Numbered from the stretch's first letter, positions 11,489 to 23,757 are shown. The stretch is 64,000 nucleotides of DNA from Rosa chinensis (GCF_002994745.2 NC_037094.1:46947139-47011138); one strand, 5' to 3'. The notes: generated by a model not told the origin, from the letters alone. Numbers and translations are program-made.

Positions 11489-12502
11489 GGCGGCGGCGGC
11501 ACAAGCCGGAGACGTCGCGCCTCCTCCCTGCCCCGCCCGACCATCAAGGTTCGTCTCTATCTGCTTTGAATTCTTGCTTAGCTTTTCAATTGTGTTAATT
11601 TGTTTGAATGGAATTTGGGGTTTCTTGCGATTGATTTGATGGTTTAGGTTGCAATTGGGGTTAATTGTTGAGTGTAATATTAAGATGGGGTGAGTAGTGA
11701 TTAGGATGCCGCTTCCGACTTTTGAGTAGTGATTAGGCCCTTTTGGTGTAGGCAAGAGGCTCTTTCAAGGATTATAATCTTTCTTCCATTATTCTTAACT
11801 GCAAGTAGCTGTAGTGTAAGCTTTGATTAGTATTTTTAGTTGAGATGCTAAGCCTATAGCCCTAGCTGCCCTCTTTAGATCTTTAAAGCGGACTCCTTGT
11901 AATTTTATTTTTGCTTTTTCAATGAAAAGCTGTTTCTTTAAAAAAAAAAAAAAAAACAATGGATCAGAAAATCCTTAGATTGGGGGCTTACTGAGACAGC
12001 AGAAATTTAGTTTTGATTGCTTTTCCCAATTGTATTATGAGGCGACTATTTTGAGTGTTATAAATTGTGTTAATTCACGACTGCTTTTCTACTGGACACG
12101 TGTTGGTCTTAAGATGACTTTAGCTACTGTCATTGGCTTTGTCTAGTTCCTTCACCTGGATGTTTCCTAATTTCTTACATTATATGGTTTTTCATATGTA
12201 ACTAACCTATAGTTTTATTTTTTTATTTGTAGGTTGTTAATTGATGTCGATGCCTTGTGTTCTTTTAGATTGCTGGAGGGCTGGTTTTTCATTTTATATG
12301 CATGGGATGACAGCAAGCCTGTGTTTGTTGCGTCGGCTATGAACATCCTGATGTAGAATAATCCCTTGACGCAGCAACACATCATGGCAAATGGCTGAAG
12401 TTTCTCTGATAAACTCCACTGTGAGAACCTTTGTACATTCTGAAGTTCAACCAGCAGGGAGAGTTGTTTAGCAAGCAATGCTGTAACAGCTGATCCTAGC
12501 AT
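11489..12502. other. Host DNA right of the solo LTR, with a possible poly(A) retroposon tail
   Basis: 11489-11547 continues an open GC-rich frame (AAAAAQAGDVAPPPCPARP) ending at a possible splice donor (atcaag|gttcgt). 11880-11957 resembles a plant LINE 3' end (tttcaatgaaaagctgtttc and then about 18 A), but the left end and target duplication were not found. The minus frame 12215-12502 has no family I recognise. Confidence 0.35.
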
Positions 12503-12803
12503 TTGACTGATGCGGGAAGCGTGAACACGATAGTAAGAGGCTCCGTCAAGCGTCGAAAGCCATATGAGATGAGCTAGAATCCACTAGCAATTACGGGCAC
12601 AACCGTAAGAAACACAAAGAAACTTCTCTAATATTTGGTTTTTTATTGATAACTTGAATGAAAATTACAATCTAAGAGGTGCCTTATATATAGGGCACAT
12701 AACATAAACCTAATACAACTAGAAAACAAAAAGAATAATTTATTATAGACTAAAACTAGAAAACCTAATTAAACCTCATTAAATAAAAATCAGAAATAGA
12801 ATC

Positions 12804-13645
12804 CTAGATACTAAAGAATATTACGCAAATATATAATTGGAATCCCAACCAAGATTTTGTTCGAGAATCTCGATATATCCAAAATAGTAATTTATGATTA
12901 ATTCCATCATTAAGAAGCCTATTTGAATACCAATTTCCAATATTCAAATTATTCTTTTTAATGTGAAGACGCTTCTTTCTTTTCGGGATTCTTTGTTGAA
13001 ATTGGCTAAAATCTCGTCCTACATCAGTCTCCTCCACTTGAAAAGAACTCGACCTCGAGTTCCTCTTGTATGCAGCTCGATCATTAGTAGGAATAAAACA
13101 TGATAAGCCATCAACTTCAATATTCTCAAAATTAAAAGGAATCACCATGAATCCAATACCGTAGACAAGTTTAGAATAAGCATTTTGAAACTTGAACTCC
13201 TCCACTTGAAAAGGAATGGACAATGACTTCTCCTTGGGTTGATCTTGAACACAATTAGGCATGCATGACATGGATATCGATGTGATGGATGAATCAGCTT
13301 CCTTATCCTTAATGAGTTTCTCTTCAATCTTCAAAGTTGCTTCTTCATGTTCCTTTTCACACACCTCAGGATGGTCATTCTTGACGTTCTTCCTTCTAGG
13401 CTTGATTTTAATTTTGTGCGACTCCCACTTAAATAAATATGTATTGTCTTTGCAATAACCACCTTTGACGCTTTCATGCCATGGTCTTCCAAAAAGCACA
13501 TCAGTGTCATCCATGTCAATCACATGACAAGTAATATCTTCTTTATAAAATTTTCCCATAAAGACAGAAACTTTACAAACCTCTGTTACTTGTGCATATT
13601 CATCCTCTCCAAATGGAATCTAGTATGGATCTCTTAGCTTCATTG
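12804..13645 (-). pseudogene. Gypsy protease-RT linker region fragment
   Basis: The frame reads from about 13645 down to 12804. It starts LRDPY, has one TAG, then continues GEDEYAQVTEV and the open frame from 13559: FYKEDITCHVIDMDDTDVLF and GRPWHE. This matches the gypsy region just after aspartic protease, where the LLGRPW motif is usual. After a charged linker it ends with YKRNSRSSSFQVEETDVGR and a Lys-rich tail. Catalytic protease residues, RT, RNase H and integrase are missing. It is the minus-strand half of the composite element. Confidence 0.7.
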
Positions 13646-13655
13646 TCGGTAATTG

Positions 13656-14260
13656 AAAGAATGGACCCAATTTAGCCGAAAAACCATAAAAGTAAAGAAG
13701 CGGTGTAGAATCAAGAAGAGTGATTGGAAAATAGGTAACTCACCCGTAATCAGGTTACTAGCCGCTGGAATATTCAAGAAGATTTGGTTTTGGACTTTTT
13801 GGGTTTCTCATGCGAAAAGTCAGGTTTTGATTTTGAATCAGATTTGACTAACTTTTGGCCAGAATGTCCGTTTGAGACGCATGATACCTTTCCAGAATGG
13901 GAACGACGAGATATTCAAGACTCACTTTAGTGAGCCCTATCAGATTTAGGCCAAAATGTATTGTCTTAATTATCCGATTCGTGATTTAATATTTTTAGGC
14001 TAGTTTTACATTCTTTTTATTTTAGGTTTTCTAGTTTATTTTGGATTTGTTTTGTTTTAATCCGTGGGCTTTAGGGTTTCATTGTTAGTTGCCCTAGGGT
14101 TTCTTTTCTCATATTTAAGCAACCTTAAACGGCTGCAGAACCTATCCTTTATCATATTATCAATCAAAATTGAGAGTTTTCTCTTTTATCTCTGATGGAC
14201 TCCAGAATATTTATTTTAGGTTTATTGCTTGTAAACCTAGGGTTACTTCCGACTGCGTCA
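13656..14260 (+). repeat. 5' LTR of the plus-strand half
   Basis: This copy of about 605 bp matches 15286-15889 with few differences. It ends GACTGCGTCA at 14260, followed by TG and a primer site. Its start is blurred because similarity begins inside coding-like sequence (WTQFSRKT), which means the LTR or the duplicated unit includes the polyprotein's C-terminus. Confidence 0.75.
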
Positions 14261-14262
14261 TG

Positions 14263-14274
14263 TGGTATCAGAGC
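14263..14274 (+). promoter_or_regulatory. Primer binding site, tRNA-Met type
   Basis: TGGTATCAGAGC lies 2 bp inside the 5' LTR end, the standard complement of initiator tRNA-Met used to prime minus-strand cDNA. Confidence 0.85.
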
Positions 14275-14311
14275 AGGTCTTTCCTGTCTCTCTTATTTAC
14301 CTCGATTATCC

Positions 14312-15356
14312 ATGGGTGACAAACGTACTGCCCCAATTACAAAAGCGGATTTGAATGTCCTTACCGCTAAGATGAATGCTCAGATTGCTGCCATGAACAC
14401 TCAAGTGGTAGAATTTCGTGGGTTGTTGGAAGGAAGAAACAACAACAACAACAACAACTGTAACAGAGGCTGGGAAGGACAACGTGCTTGAGCTCCACGT
14501 GGTGGTGGAGGTTGATACTAATCATGATTCCGAGGATCTCATGACCAAGGCTAATATTCCTTACTTTTCTGGTCACATGAGCGTAGAGGATTTTTTGGAT
14601 TGGCAGGTTGAAGTGGATAGATTCTTTGAGATCATGGAGGTTCCAAAATACAAGCAGACTAAGATGGTTTCTCGAAAGCTAAAAAAAGATGCTGCTTATT
14701 GGTGGGATCAATTGCAGAGTTCTCGTCAGAGGCAAGGAAAAGAGCGTGTTCAAACATGGTGGAAGATGAAAGGTCCTCTTAACGAAAAATTTTTGCCTAG
14801 AGATTTTTTGATTAAGAATTACCCTCCTACGGCTTTTGAGAAGAACTTAAAGTCCAAAGAGTTTGCTTTGCCTGTTGAGATTAATAGTTTAATTGAAGAA
14901 AAGCCAGAAGAATTTCTAATGGAAGAAGCTCCACAAGAATTCATGGATGAAGACCAAGAAGAGGTTAAAGATGAAATTGCTCATGAAGATATGGTTATTT
15001 GTAATGATGAAGTCTTGGAGCCTAAAATAAATCATTCAAAACCAGATGTTATTCAAGAATACAACCTTGAGAGCTGTGAAGAATCTACTAAGGTTGCCTA
15101 TAACAGACTCATCTATGGTGTTGGGTTCATGATTGTGTCATCAGAATATGCAGAAGATCCAGCCAATAATCCACATGTCCAATTGTCTAATTTTTTCTCA
15201 GGTCTTTTGTCTACCTATTCTTGTCCTTTATTCAAGAGGAACTCGAGGGCGAGTTCTTTCATAGTGGAGGAGAATGATGTAGGACGAAAATGGACCCAGT
15301 TTAGCCGAAAAACCATAAAAGTAAAGAAGCGGTGTAGAATCAAGAAGAGTAATTAG
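14312..15356 (+). pseudogene. Gypsy gag fused to polyprotein tail (internally deleted)
   Basis: Gag starts at ATG 14312 (MGDKRTAPITKADLNVLTAK). An AAC-repeat stretch (14438-14459) and stops just after it shift the frame to 14418-15356. Gag core motifs follow: YFSGHMSVEDFLDWQVEV, DRFFEIMEVPKYKQTK and AAYWWDQLQSSRQRQGKERV. At about residue 140 the gag ends and passes directly into an acidic stretch (EEKPEEFLMEEAPQEF) and then the tail found in the minus-strand copy (GVGFMIV, FKRNSRASSFIVEENDVGR). Protease, RT, RNase H and integrase are deleted, so movement would need proteins supplied by another element. Confidence 0.7.
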
Positions 15357-15889
15357 AAAATAGGTAACTCACGCGTAATCAGGTTACTAGCCGCTGGAAT
15401 ATTCAAGAAGATTTGGTTTTGGACTTTTCGGGTTTCTCGTGCGAAAAGTCAGGTTTTGATTTTGAATCAGATTTGACTAACTTTTGGCCAGAATGTCTGT
15501 TTGAGACGCATAATACCTTTCCAGAATGGGAACGACGAGATATTCAAGGCTCACTTTAGTGAGCCCTATCAGATTTAGGCCAAAATGTATCGTCTTAATT
15601 ATCTGATTCGTGATTTAATATTTTTAGGCTAGTTTTACATTCTTTTTATTTTAGGTTTTCTAGTTTATTTTGGATTTGTTTTGTTTTAATCCGTGGGCTT
15701 TAGGGTTTCATTGTTAGTCGCCCTAGGGTTTCTTTTCTCATATTTAAGCAACCTTAAACGGCTGCAGAACCTATCTTTTATCATATTATCAATCAAAATT
15801 GAGAGTTTTCTCTTTTATCTCTGGTGGACTCCAGAATATTTATTTTAGGTTTATTGCTTGTAAACCTAGGGTTACTTCCGACTGCGTCA
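15286..15889 (+). repeat. 3' LTR of the plus-strand half
   Basis: It is near identical to 13656-14260 and ends GACTGCGTCA, followed by TTGAC. It overlaps the end of the reading frame (stop at 15354-15356). Confidence 0.75.
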
Positions 15890-16578
15890 TTGACTTGGAA
15901 TGTGACATGGTAGAGTTGTTCTGGTGCATTTGACTTGTGATATATCTGAGTTCTTTTCACTGGAAACCGATATAAAAATCTTATTCAAACTGTCATCTGT
16001 TAACTTTCAAAGTGCTCAACTCTGTGTTTCTTTTTCTCTAACCTTGTAAAATTTTGCTTTCTCTGATAATCAAATCGATTAGAAGATTTTATTCGAAGTG
16101 CAACCAAGCTGAAAATTTTGTTTTATAATGTATATATGTGGCTTCCTGAAACATGATCGAAGTTTAGATGCTTTTACGTTTCCAGTTGTGTCATGGGGTC
16201 AACCGCATCTTGTAAAGATTTGTAGAAAGTAGAGAAATGGCATACTTTGAGAATTTTGAATCACATTACACCATGGCTGCTTTTTTATTTTCTTGTCATT
16301 TTCTGCTGATAGAAAAGAAGTAAGCATGTATGCTGCCTTCTTGCATCTGTAATAAATATGTAATGCAAGTTTGTACATCACCCCCTTTTCTTGGATATAT
16401 AATATTTTTGAAGTTCTGTCATTTCTGAAGACTTTTAACAATATTCACCGAATCTTCTCAGCTTCTTTCACCTGGATGTTTCCTTTCTCTTATATCTTAT
16501 CTGGTTTCATGTGTAAACTCTAAAGCTTTACCTCATTTTGTTTGTGCTTTTTTTAATTACTGTTCTGTGTTATTGTAG
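15890..16578. other. Probable intron or intergenic DNA upstream of KRR1-like exons
   Basis: AT-rich, with no open frame of note. It ends in a pyrimidine-rich stretch and TTATTGTAG at the first recognised exon of the KRR1-like locus. Confidence 0.4.
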
Positions 16579-17257
16579 ATTGCGCGTGGCATCAAATGTT
16601 CTGTGCAGCAAAACTGGTGCAAGAAGCTTGGCTGATGGTGGAATCTTCGTAGAAAAGTATTGCATTTCGTGCACACTTAATCAGGTATGCCATGACAACT
16701 TTCTTACATGAAAACTTGATGATTTTATAACCTAGAATATGATGCAAATTAATTGGTGGCCCTTCCAAATATGGTCAGGCTGAGCGTTCCATTACATTCT
16801 CAACCACCTCAAGGACTAGGGGTCCAGATATTGTTAACAAGGCTAGGGATCTTCTTGAGCCTTTAACATTGACTGCGGTTCCACCATTTAAGGTACATAT
16901 GCCAGATCCTGTGTCAGTTAGCTTATTGAATAACTAATGAACTATTCTCTATAATTGGTAATGGTTTGACTTAGTTGATCATCAATTTCTCTCTCTGTTC
17001 CAGCTACAGAATGTAAATGTATTCTACTTTCCCGCAGCTCTTTACTTGAAATCTCCAAGCAGTTGAACTGATATTTCATTTGAGGTTTTCTCAACTATTC
17101 TGATTTGAGAGCACCATTTATGATTTCAGGCCATACAAATACTGGATGGTTTGCCATATGACATCATCCAGACCGGGTATCACAATGTTGGGTTTCGCTC
17201 AAGACTACCACTTGAGGAGCAGGTATCTATCGCTCTTCTTCTTCATCTTGTTGCTGT

Positions 17258-17291
<34 letters not shown>

Positions 17292-17713
17292 CTCCTTGCA
17301 TTCTCTGTAGTTATGATGTGGGGCATTTAGTTTTAGCATTTTGTGGAATTAATGTGGTAAGGGTGCTCCTTTATTTAGGTGTTCTGATACCTGGTTATGC
17401 CATGAAGAGTCAAACCAGAAGCTGCTTTATGATTATTGCTGGATATCTGAAAAAGCTCACTTTTCCGGCTGTTCTAATCTTTCTACTATTGTCGGGAGAA
17501 ATATCTTGGACGGCTGAAAAGAATTGAACAGTCCTTACACTCCTATCAGCGCACACATCAGGCAAGGTAATATCTAATAGATGGGAAATCTCACTACTTT
17601 ATTTCTGCATTTCTGTTTAACTGTGGCTTTGAATATCTGAGCTTGATTTCTGCTTGTTTAAATGTTATTCGACCAGGTCTGGAGTTACACAAGTCTCTGT
17701 TTCTGAGGAGTGA
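16579..17713 (+). CDS. KRR1-like KH-domain protein, partial gene (five exons seen)
   Basis: Exons with GT/AG borders that join in frame: 16579-16684, 16779-16892, 17130-17222, 17499-17566 and 17677-17713. Only the junction between the third and fourth is uncertain, since a 32-C run lies in that intron. Products read EKYCISCTLNQ, then AERSITFSTTSRTRGPDIV and NKARDLLEPL, then AIQILDGLPYDIIQTG. This lines up with the KRR1 stretch of type SMTVSTTRKTRDP, KARDLIKLL and KIL-DIIKIG. KRR1 acts in the small-subunit processome in the nucleolus. The tail (KYLGRLKRIEQSLHS, SGVTQVSVSEE, stop) is unlike canonical KRR1, and the GxxG-type loop and RRQRLVGP are absent, so this is a diverged paralogue or pseudogene. 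The start is not found. Confidence 0.45.
17259..17290. repeat. Poly(C) run of 32
   Basis: An uninterrupted C homopolymer in the presumed intron of the KRR1-like locus. Confidence 0.95.
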
Positions 17714-18830
17714 AAAGGGGAGAACCAAAGTGAAGAACCGAAGATGCTGCTGCAAATGTCTCACGAGGACCTACAACTTTTCAGTTTTTATATTTTTAAT
17801 TTTCAATTGAACCTGGTTTGTAATTTGGTAATTTGGAATTTGAACTACTGTTGGATGTGTACCGGTTATGTTTCTGCGTTAAACTTTGAACTGTGATGGG
17901 ATGAACTTGGTTATTTACAACTTTGAACTGGTTTGTTACATTTAAGCATAATATAAGAATATAACCACAATCCATAAACGAAACTTCAATAATCTTTTAC
18001 TAATCATTCAAAAAAAAGAAAAAAAAAGATGGGAAAAAACTCATTCAAAACAAATACCTTCGAACCACTTTACGATCACCAAGATCTCCCCGTCTCTGTT
18101 CTTCTTCTCTTCCTTCTTTTCCCGTCTATAGATGCCTTACCAAGCTTTTCTTTTTTCGGTGTCGCGGACTTGCAAATCTGACGATTCTGTATTACCAACC
18201 TTTTCATCTATCCAGATTATGCAAGAAGGAAGACCAAGGGCGAAAACGACTTTTCCCCCATCTCGATGTTACACTTGAACAGTAAGGACAAAAGCGACTT
18301 TTCGACTCCCTCTTGTGAATAGTGTAACAGTGAACTGACGCTTCATATAAAGTATAACAATATGCAAGCGTATATATTTACACATCTCTATGTACTTATT
18401 GCATAGAATAATATTACGCCATCAAATTTCACTCATATAATTGAGAAAACCCAACAATGGATAGTTGGGTCAACTGTGTGGCAACACCACATATAAGTCT
18501 AAATGAGAAATTGAGACATCAATGTCTGCATATAATCTCACAGTAATAGAGTAAGGAATGAAGTTGCTTTAGCTTTAACCATGATTTGCATCATTCAACC
18601 AGACAGACTAAAGGAGAAAGCTGAATTTTCATTAAACTGAAAACTATAACAGGTTTAACAAGCTTTTGGGTAAGAATGATGAAGGGTGTATACATCCTGT
18701 GCCTTCAATGATGACGCTCTATAAAGCATTCATCAGATAAAAATGCGCAGGAAAGTCTCCTTGAACAAGCAGACAGATGAATTCCCAAGCATTCGAAAAC
18801 TAATGATGGTGACATGGTGTTTGGTTGGTG
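17714..18830. other. Region without a recognised gene
   Basis: It includes the likely 3' UTR of the KRR1-like locus, then AT-rich DNA with a pyrimidine-rich segment near 18080-18130. The frame at 18743-19096 runs across the duplicated flank and has no family I recognise. Confidence 0.4.
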
Positions 18831-19126
18831 TTAAGGATTACCAGCCACAGGGTTTACGTTGCTCATTTTATCCTCTTGAAGATTCTGAAGAGATCGGGAT
18901 TTATCAGCCAACCCAAGAAAAAAGGTGGTGTTGGAATAGAAATCACCTGCGAGGAAGAACAAGAAAATATGTAAGCGAGCTAATCCTCTATCACTGCCAG
19001 ACAGCTGACTCGAAGCTACACACAGAAGAAAAGATTGGTTGGAATGGGGACAAGTTCCAAAACATTCAAAAGCAAGAAGCTCGTAGATCTAGCTAGTAGC
19101 TACAAGACTTGATAACCGTGATATCT
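18831..19126. repeat. Left copy of a 296-bp direct duplication flanking a copia element
   Basis: It begins ttaaggattaccagcc and ends aaccgtgatatct, and matches 23937-24232 with no gaps and 7 substitutions by my count. Host sequence continues past the right copy (gaatgaagg) but not past the left one, where the LTR starts. Confidence 0.9.
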
Positions 19127-19314
19127 CAAGAGAAACGATGTGAAGAAGAAATGTTTTTCTTATCATTCATAGTATTGATTTACATGCTATATACATATGT
19201 GTGTGGCAATTTAGATCCACCTTCTAATCCTTAATTAAAGCATAATCACAAACATAGCTATCTCGTAGTGATTGACAGAATCAACTTCCTGATTACACGT
19301 GATCCTTTCCTTCA
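19127..19314 (-). repeat. 3' LTR of the copia at 19127-23939
   Basis: On the minus strand it starts TGAAGGAAAGGATCACGTG after the tract AGGGGGAG and ends TTTCTCTTGA. It is about 188 bp. Confidence 0.8.
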
Positions 19315-22300
19315 ATACTCCCCCTCAAGTTGGAGTGTATGTTGATTACACTCAACTTGCTAAGTAATGCCTCAAACTGGATTGAACTCAGAGGTTTAGT
19401 AAACAGATCTGCCGGCTGCTCTTTGGTGCGCACATATGTAGTTTTAATTATTCCTCTTTGCACCTTTTCACGAACAACATGGCAATCGATCTTGATGTGC
19501 TTCGTGCGCTCATGAAATACTGGGTTTGATGCAATATGAATAGCAGCTTGGCTGTCACAAAATAACTTAACTTGTTGTGTATGATTTACATTCAAGTCAT
19601 TTAATATGTTGCGCAACCAAGTCACCTCACAACACGTAGTAGCCATGGAGCGATATTCCGCTTCCGCACTTGAGCGAGCTACTGTACCTTGTTTCTTTGT
19701 TTTCCATGAAACTGGTGCTTTCCCAAGAAGAATACAATATCCTGATACTGACCTCCGTGTATCCTTGCAACGAGCCCAGTCAACGTCGCAATATGCCTTT
19801 AACTCTAAGGACCCCGTGGAAGGCAGAAGAATCCCTTGACCTGGTGCTTGTTTAAGGTACCTTATGTGCTGCATCAAGATGTGGTTGCCTGGGCTTATCC
19901 ATAAACTGACTTAGTAAGTGGACGGCATAGACAAGATCAGGTCTAGTGATGGTGAGATATATGAGCCGTCCCACTAACTTGCGATATTGTGAGGGATCAG
20001 TTAGTAAATCTCCATTCGTTTGTGTGAGCGATATACTCTGATCAACAAGGAAACGTGACGCTTTGGCACCAAGGAAACCGGTGTCTTCAAGAATCTCTAG
20101 GGCATACTTCCTCTGACATAATGCAATCCCTTGCTTTGATCTGGCCATTTCTATTCCCAAAAAGTATTTGAGCTGTCCCATGTCCTTTAGCTTGAAATGA
20201 CTGGCAAGAAATTGTTTGGTGTCTATGATGTCTTTCAAACTATTTCCTACCAGGATTACATCATCAACATAAACCAATAAGGCCGTGAATTTTCCTTGAT
20301 GTGTTCGGACTAATAGGGAATAATCAGACCAAGATTGATGAAATCCTCCTGACTTGAGAGCTGTTGAGAGCTTAATGAACCATTGTCGCGATGCTTGCTT
20401 TAAGCCATAGAGCGACTTGTGTAGCTTGCAAACCCTAGTCTCCCCCTTTCGGCTGAACCCAGGAGGTAGATGCATGTATACGTCTTCATAAAGATCACCA
20501 TGAAGAAAAGCATTGTTCACGTCCAATTGGTGTAAATGCCAACCTTGCAGAGCGGCGAGACTGAGGAGGACTCTTACGGTTGTCAGTTTTGCAACAGGGG
20601 CGAAAGTCTCACGATAATCAAGCCCTTCAATTTGACTGTATCCCTTAGCAACTAGGCGTGCTTTGTATCTCTCAACGGTACCATCGGGATTGAGTTTGAT
20701 CTTATAAACCCATTTGCAACCAATGGGCCGTTTATGTGGTGGTAAGGGTACCAAACTCCAAGTATTGTTGGCTTGGAGTGCTTGAATCTCCTTGTGCATG
20801 GCCTCTCTCCATTGTGGACTCTGTACTGCTTGGGAAAAAAAAGTAGGTTCTTGCAGGAGGGTAAGTTTAGTGGTGAAGACTCGATGGTGAGAAGAGAGTT
20901 TATCATAAGATAAGACATGAGAAAGAGGATAAGCGGTACTTGAGTGAAGAACCACGTTCGTTGAAGGTGACTGGGTGAGGCGTGAGGGGATAGCAGCCTC
21001 TACATGGAAATCATGCAAATATGAGGGAATTTTGGTTGGCCTGGAAGATCGTGGTGGTGGTGAGGATGGTGTATGAGGCATAATGGTGGTCTCGGTTTGT
21101 GAATTAGGAGAAGAAGAGTGGTCAGTGGTAGAAGGAATAGTGAAGCCCGATGAAGGAGGACTGGTGGTGTGAGAGAGCGGTTGACTTGCAGCGGAAGTAA
21201 GATCATGAGGAGACTTTTCAGGAATGGAATCTTCCTGATGAGATGGAGGTAAATCTGGAAGATCAAAATCGAGATTTGAGGATTGCGGAAAAATAGGCAT
21301 GGTGGATGGAGAATTTGGTTTGGTGTTGGACTGAAATGGAAAGATATCCTCAAAGAATAAAACGTCTCTGGAAACAAGGACCTTTTGTTTGGCTATGTCA
21401 TAAACTCTATACCCTTTTTGACCATAAGGATAACCTAAAAATAGGCATTTGGTTGAACGAGGATCAAATTTGGTCGGTTTGGAGAAGTGAGTAGACACAA
21501 AACATAAACAACCAAATACTCGTAAATGAGAATAATTTGGTATCTTATGGAACAATTTTTTGAAAGGTGCCTTTCCCTTGAGGAGTGGTGTTGGGGTCCT
21601 GTTGATTAAGTATGTCGAGGTGAGAATGGCATCCCCCCAAAAACATTTAGGTAAGTGAGCTTGAAAGAGAATGGCTCGAGCAACATTGAGTAGATGTCTA
21701 TGTTTGCGCTCAACAACACCATTTTGTTGTGGTATGTTGACGCAACTAGTTTGGTGGATTATCCCTTTGGAGGAATAAAATTGGACAAGCTTAAACTCAG
21801 AACCATTGTCACTACGTACAACTTTTACCCTCTTACCAAATTGGTTTTCAACCATATGAATGTAGTTAACTAGGAGAGTTCGTGTTTCTGACTTATGTTT
21901 CATCAAATATACCCAAGTGCACCTAGTGTGATTATCAACTATGGTGAGAAAATATTGGGCACCAGAAATAGAAGGAACATGATATCCACCCCAAATGTCA
22001 ACATGTATCAAATCAAACGAAGACTCACTAGATGAAGTGCTTAAAGGAAAGGACATCCTGGTTTGTTTAGCCAAAGGGCAAATGGTATATGTGCTTGTGT
22101 CACAAGCCTTATTTTCAGAAAAGGGAAATAGCAAAGATACTTTGGTGGAAGAGTGACCGAGTCGTTGATGCCAGAGGATGTGTGTTTTGCTGTGAATGGA
22201 ATTACATGAACTTTTCCTCGTGGGGTCAAGGCAGTAAAGTCCCTCCCTCTCAGTTCCCATCCCAATCATCTTCCCCGATCGTAGGTCCTGTATGACACAA

Positions 22301-23577
22301 ACTTGTCTGAGAAAGATGGTAATATAAAAGGAATCAAAAGCCAATTTGCTAATTGAGATGAGATTCAAATAAAAGAATCGGACACATAAAACATTATGGA
22401 GAACAAAATGTGGAGAGAACACTACTTTTCCCATATGAGTGACCTGAGCATAAGTACCATCCGGTATCTTAACCCAACGATTATTAACGGATTTGGATGA
22501 GGAGAGAAGAGATGATTTACAAACTATGTGATCACTAGCCCCACTATCCAATATCCATATTGTTTCTTTCCCATCTCGAGAGAGAGTGAATGCTTTACCT
22601 GAGAGTTCATCAAAGTTTGGAACATTACCAACTTGATTTGCTGTGGTGGTTTTGTTTTTGTTTAAGTGGTTCATGAGCTGTTGACACTCTTCTTGTGAAA
22701 ATGGAAAACTGGGTCCAGCTTCTCGTTTATCATGCATGGAGAGCACATGATTTCCTTTCACACGCATTTGTCCTCCCTCCATGGCAGCCTCTCTCTTGCG
22801 GTAGTACTCGTAAGTGTGCCCTTTCCAATTGCAGAATGTACACTTGAGGTGTGCCCTGCAATTCTTTGTGCTGTGATTATTTTTGTTGCATTTTTCACAT
22901 TTAGTCTCACTTTCTCCAAGATCAAACTCACGGTTGGTTCTCTTCACAGCAAAGGCAGCCGCTTCCGGCTGAGTAGGCATCTTGCCACTTGACACATCTG
23001 CTTGCTTTTCATGTCGGAGTGCCATGGAGTAAGCCTTGTTCACGTTTGGAAGAGGATCCATCCCAACAATATTGCTTCGAATTGTGTCATAATTGTCATT
23101 GAGACCCATCAAAAATTTCATTGTCTTCTGAGTCTCCAAGTAATCCTTGATTTCCTTGGCTGCTTCGCAACTACATGGAGGAATTTCACATAAGGCATCT
23201 TTCTCATCCCAGAGAGTCTTGAGTTTGGTGAAGAAAGATGTCACTGAGGTACCGCCTTGTTCACAATCATGAATGGCATTTTCTATATGGAAAAGTTGCA
23301 CGGTGTTTGTATGCGAGAACCTTTCCTGGAATTCAAGCCACATGCTTCTTGCATCCTTGCAATGAATGACACTGCCAGAAATTTCCTTTGACATGGATCC
23401 CAGCAGCCACGTCTTCACTAGTATGTTGCACCTATCCCATTGTTGTTGTTCTTCAACCCTATCAGTTGGCCTCTTGATGGACCCATCAACGAATCCCTTC
23501 TTGTTCTTGATTGTGAGAACCATGCTCATAGATTGAGTCCAAGTTATGTAATTGTCTTCCACCAGCTGTTGTGACAT
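19293..23577 (-). pseudogene. Copia gag-pol polyprotein with one frameshift
   Basis: The frame opens at 23577 and runs 1241 codons to 19852. It then shifts near 19860-19877 into the RNase H frame ending at 19293. Gag (about residues 1-330) has a zinc-knuckle region, CEKCNKNNHSTKNC and CTFCNWKGHTYEYY, where the last Cys of the second knuckle is Tyr. Protease motif is LDSGASDHI. Integrase shows HQRLGHSS, CPLAKQTR, HVDIWGGY, VRSDNGSEF and QQNGVVERKHRHLL. RT shows CKWVYKIKLNPDGTVERYKA, RLVAKGYSQIEGLDY, LDVNNAFLHGDL, SLYGLKQASRQW and YVDD (in LLVYVDDVILVG). RNase H has VARSSAEAEYRSMA and KHIKIDCHVVREKV. Order PR-IN-RT-RH marks copia. The single shift inactivates it. Confidence 0.9.
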
Positions 23578-23757
23578 GCGTACGGCGCCAGGCTGATCCG
23601 AATTATGGAGAAATAATGGATGGTTGGAGTTCTCCCATGGTTCTGGATTTTTCGGCTAGTTCGAAGACTTACCATGCTCAATGATCTTCTGATCTTCGCC
23701 ACCTGCCATGGAGTTTTTGGTTGTGATGTGTTTCACGTTTTAGATCTCAGATCATTT

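Larger units (their letters stand above)
12508..15889. mobile_element. Composite of two non-autonomous gypsy elements, head to head, one TTGAC target duplication
   Basis: The block starts TGATGCGGGAAGCG (12508) and ends CCGACTGCGTCA (15889), with TTGAC immediately outside each end (12503-12507 and 15890-15894). The left third (12508 to about 13645) is the 3' part of an element on the minus strand. The right part (about 13656-15889) is a short element on the plus strand with two LTRs. Their protein tails are related: both have KRNSR-SSF-VEE-DVGR followed by a Lys-rich stretch. Both outer ends are therefore U5 ends. A normal element has U3 at one end and U5 at the other, so this block came from a joined or recombined cDNA or from later rearrangement. 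Confidence 0.6.

Noticed and set aside
14437..14460. AAC trinucleotide repeat as a poly-Asn protein
   Set aside because: It lies inside a gypsy gag where the frame shifts. It is part of the element, not a host gene.
18743..19096. 117-codon plus frame
   Set aside because: It runs from unique into duplicated host DNA, and the right-hand copy has changes that do not respect this frame. No recognised domain.
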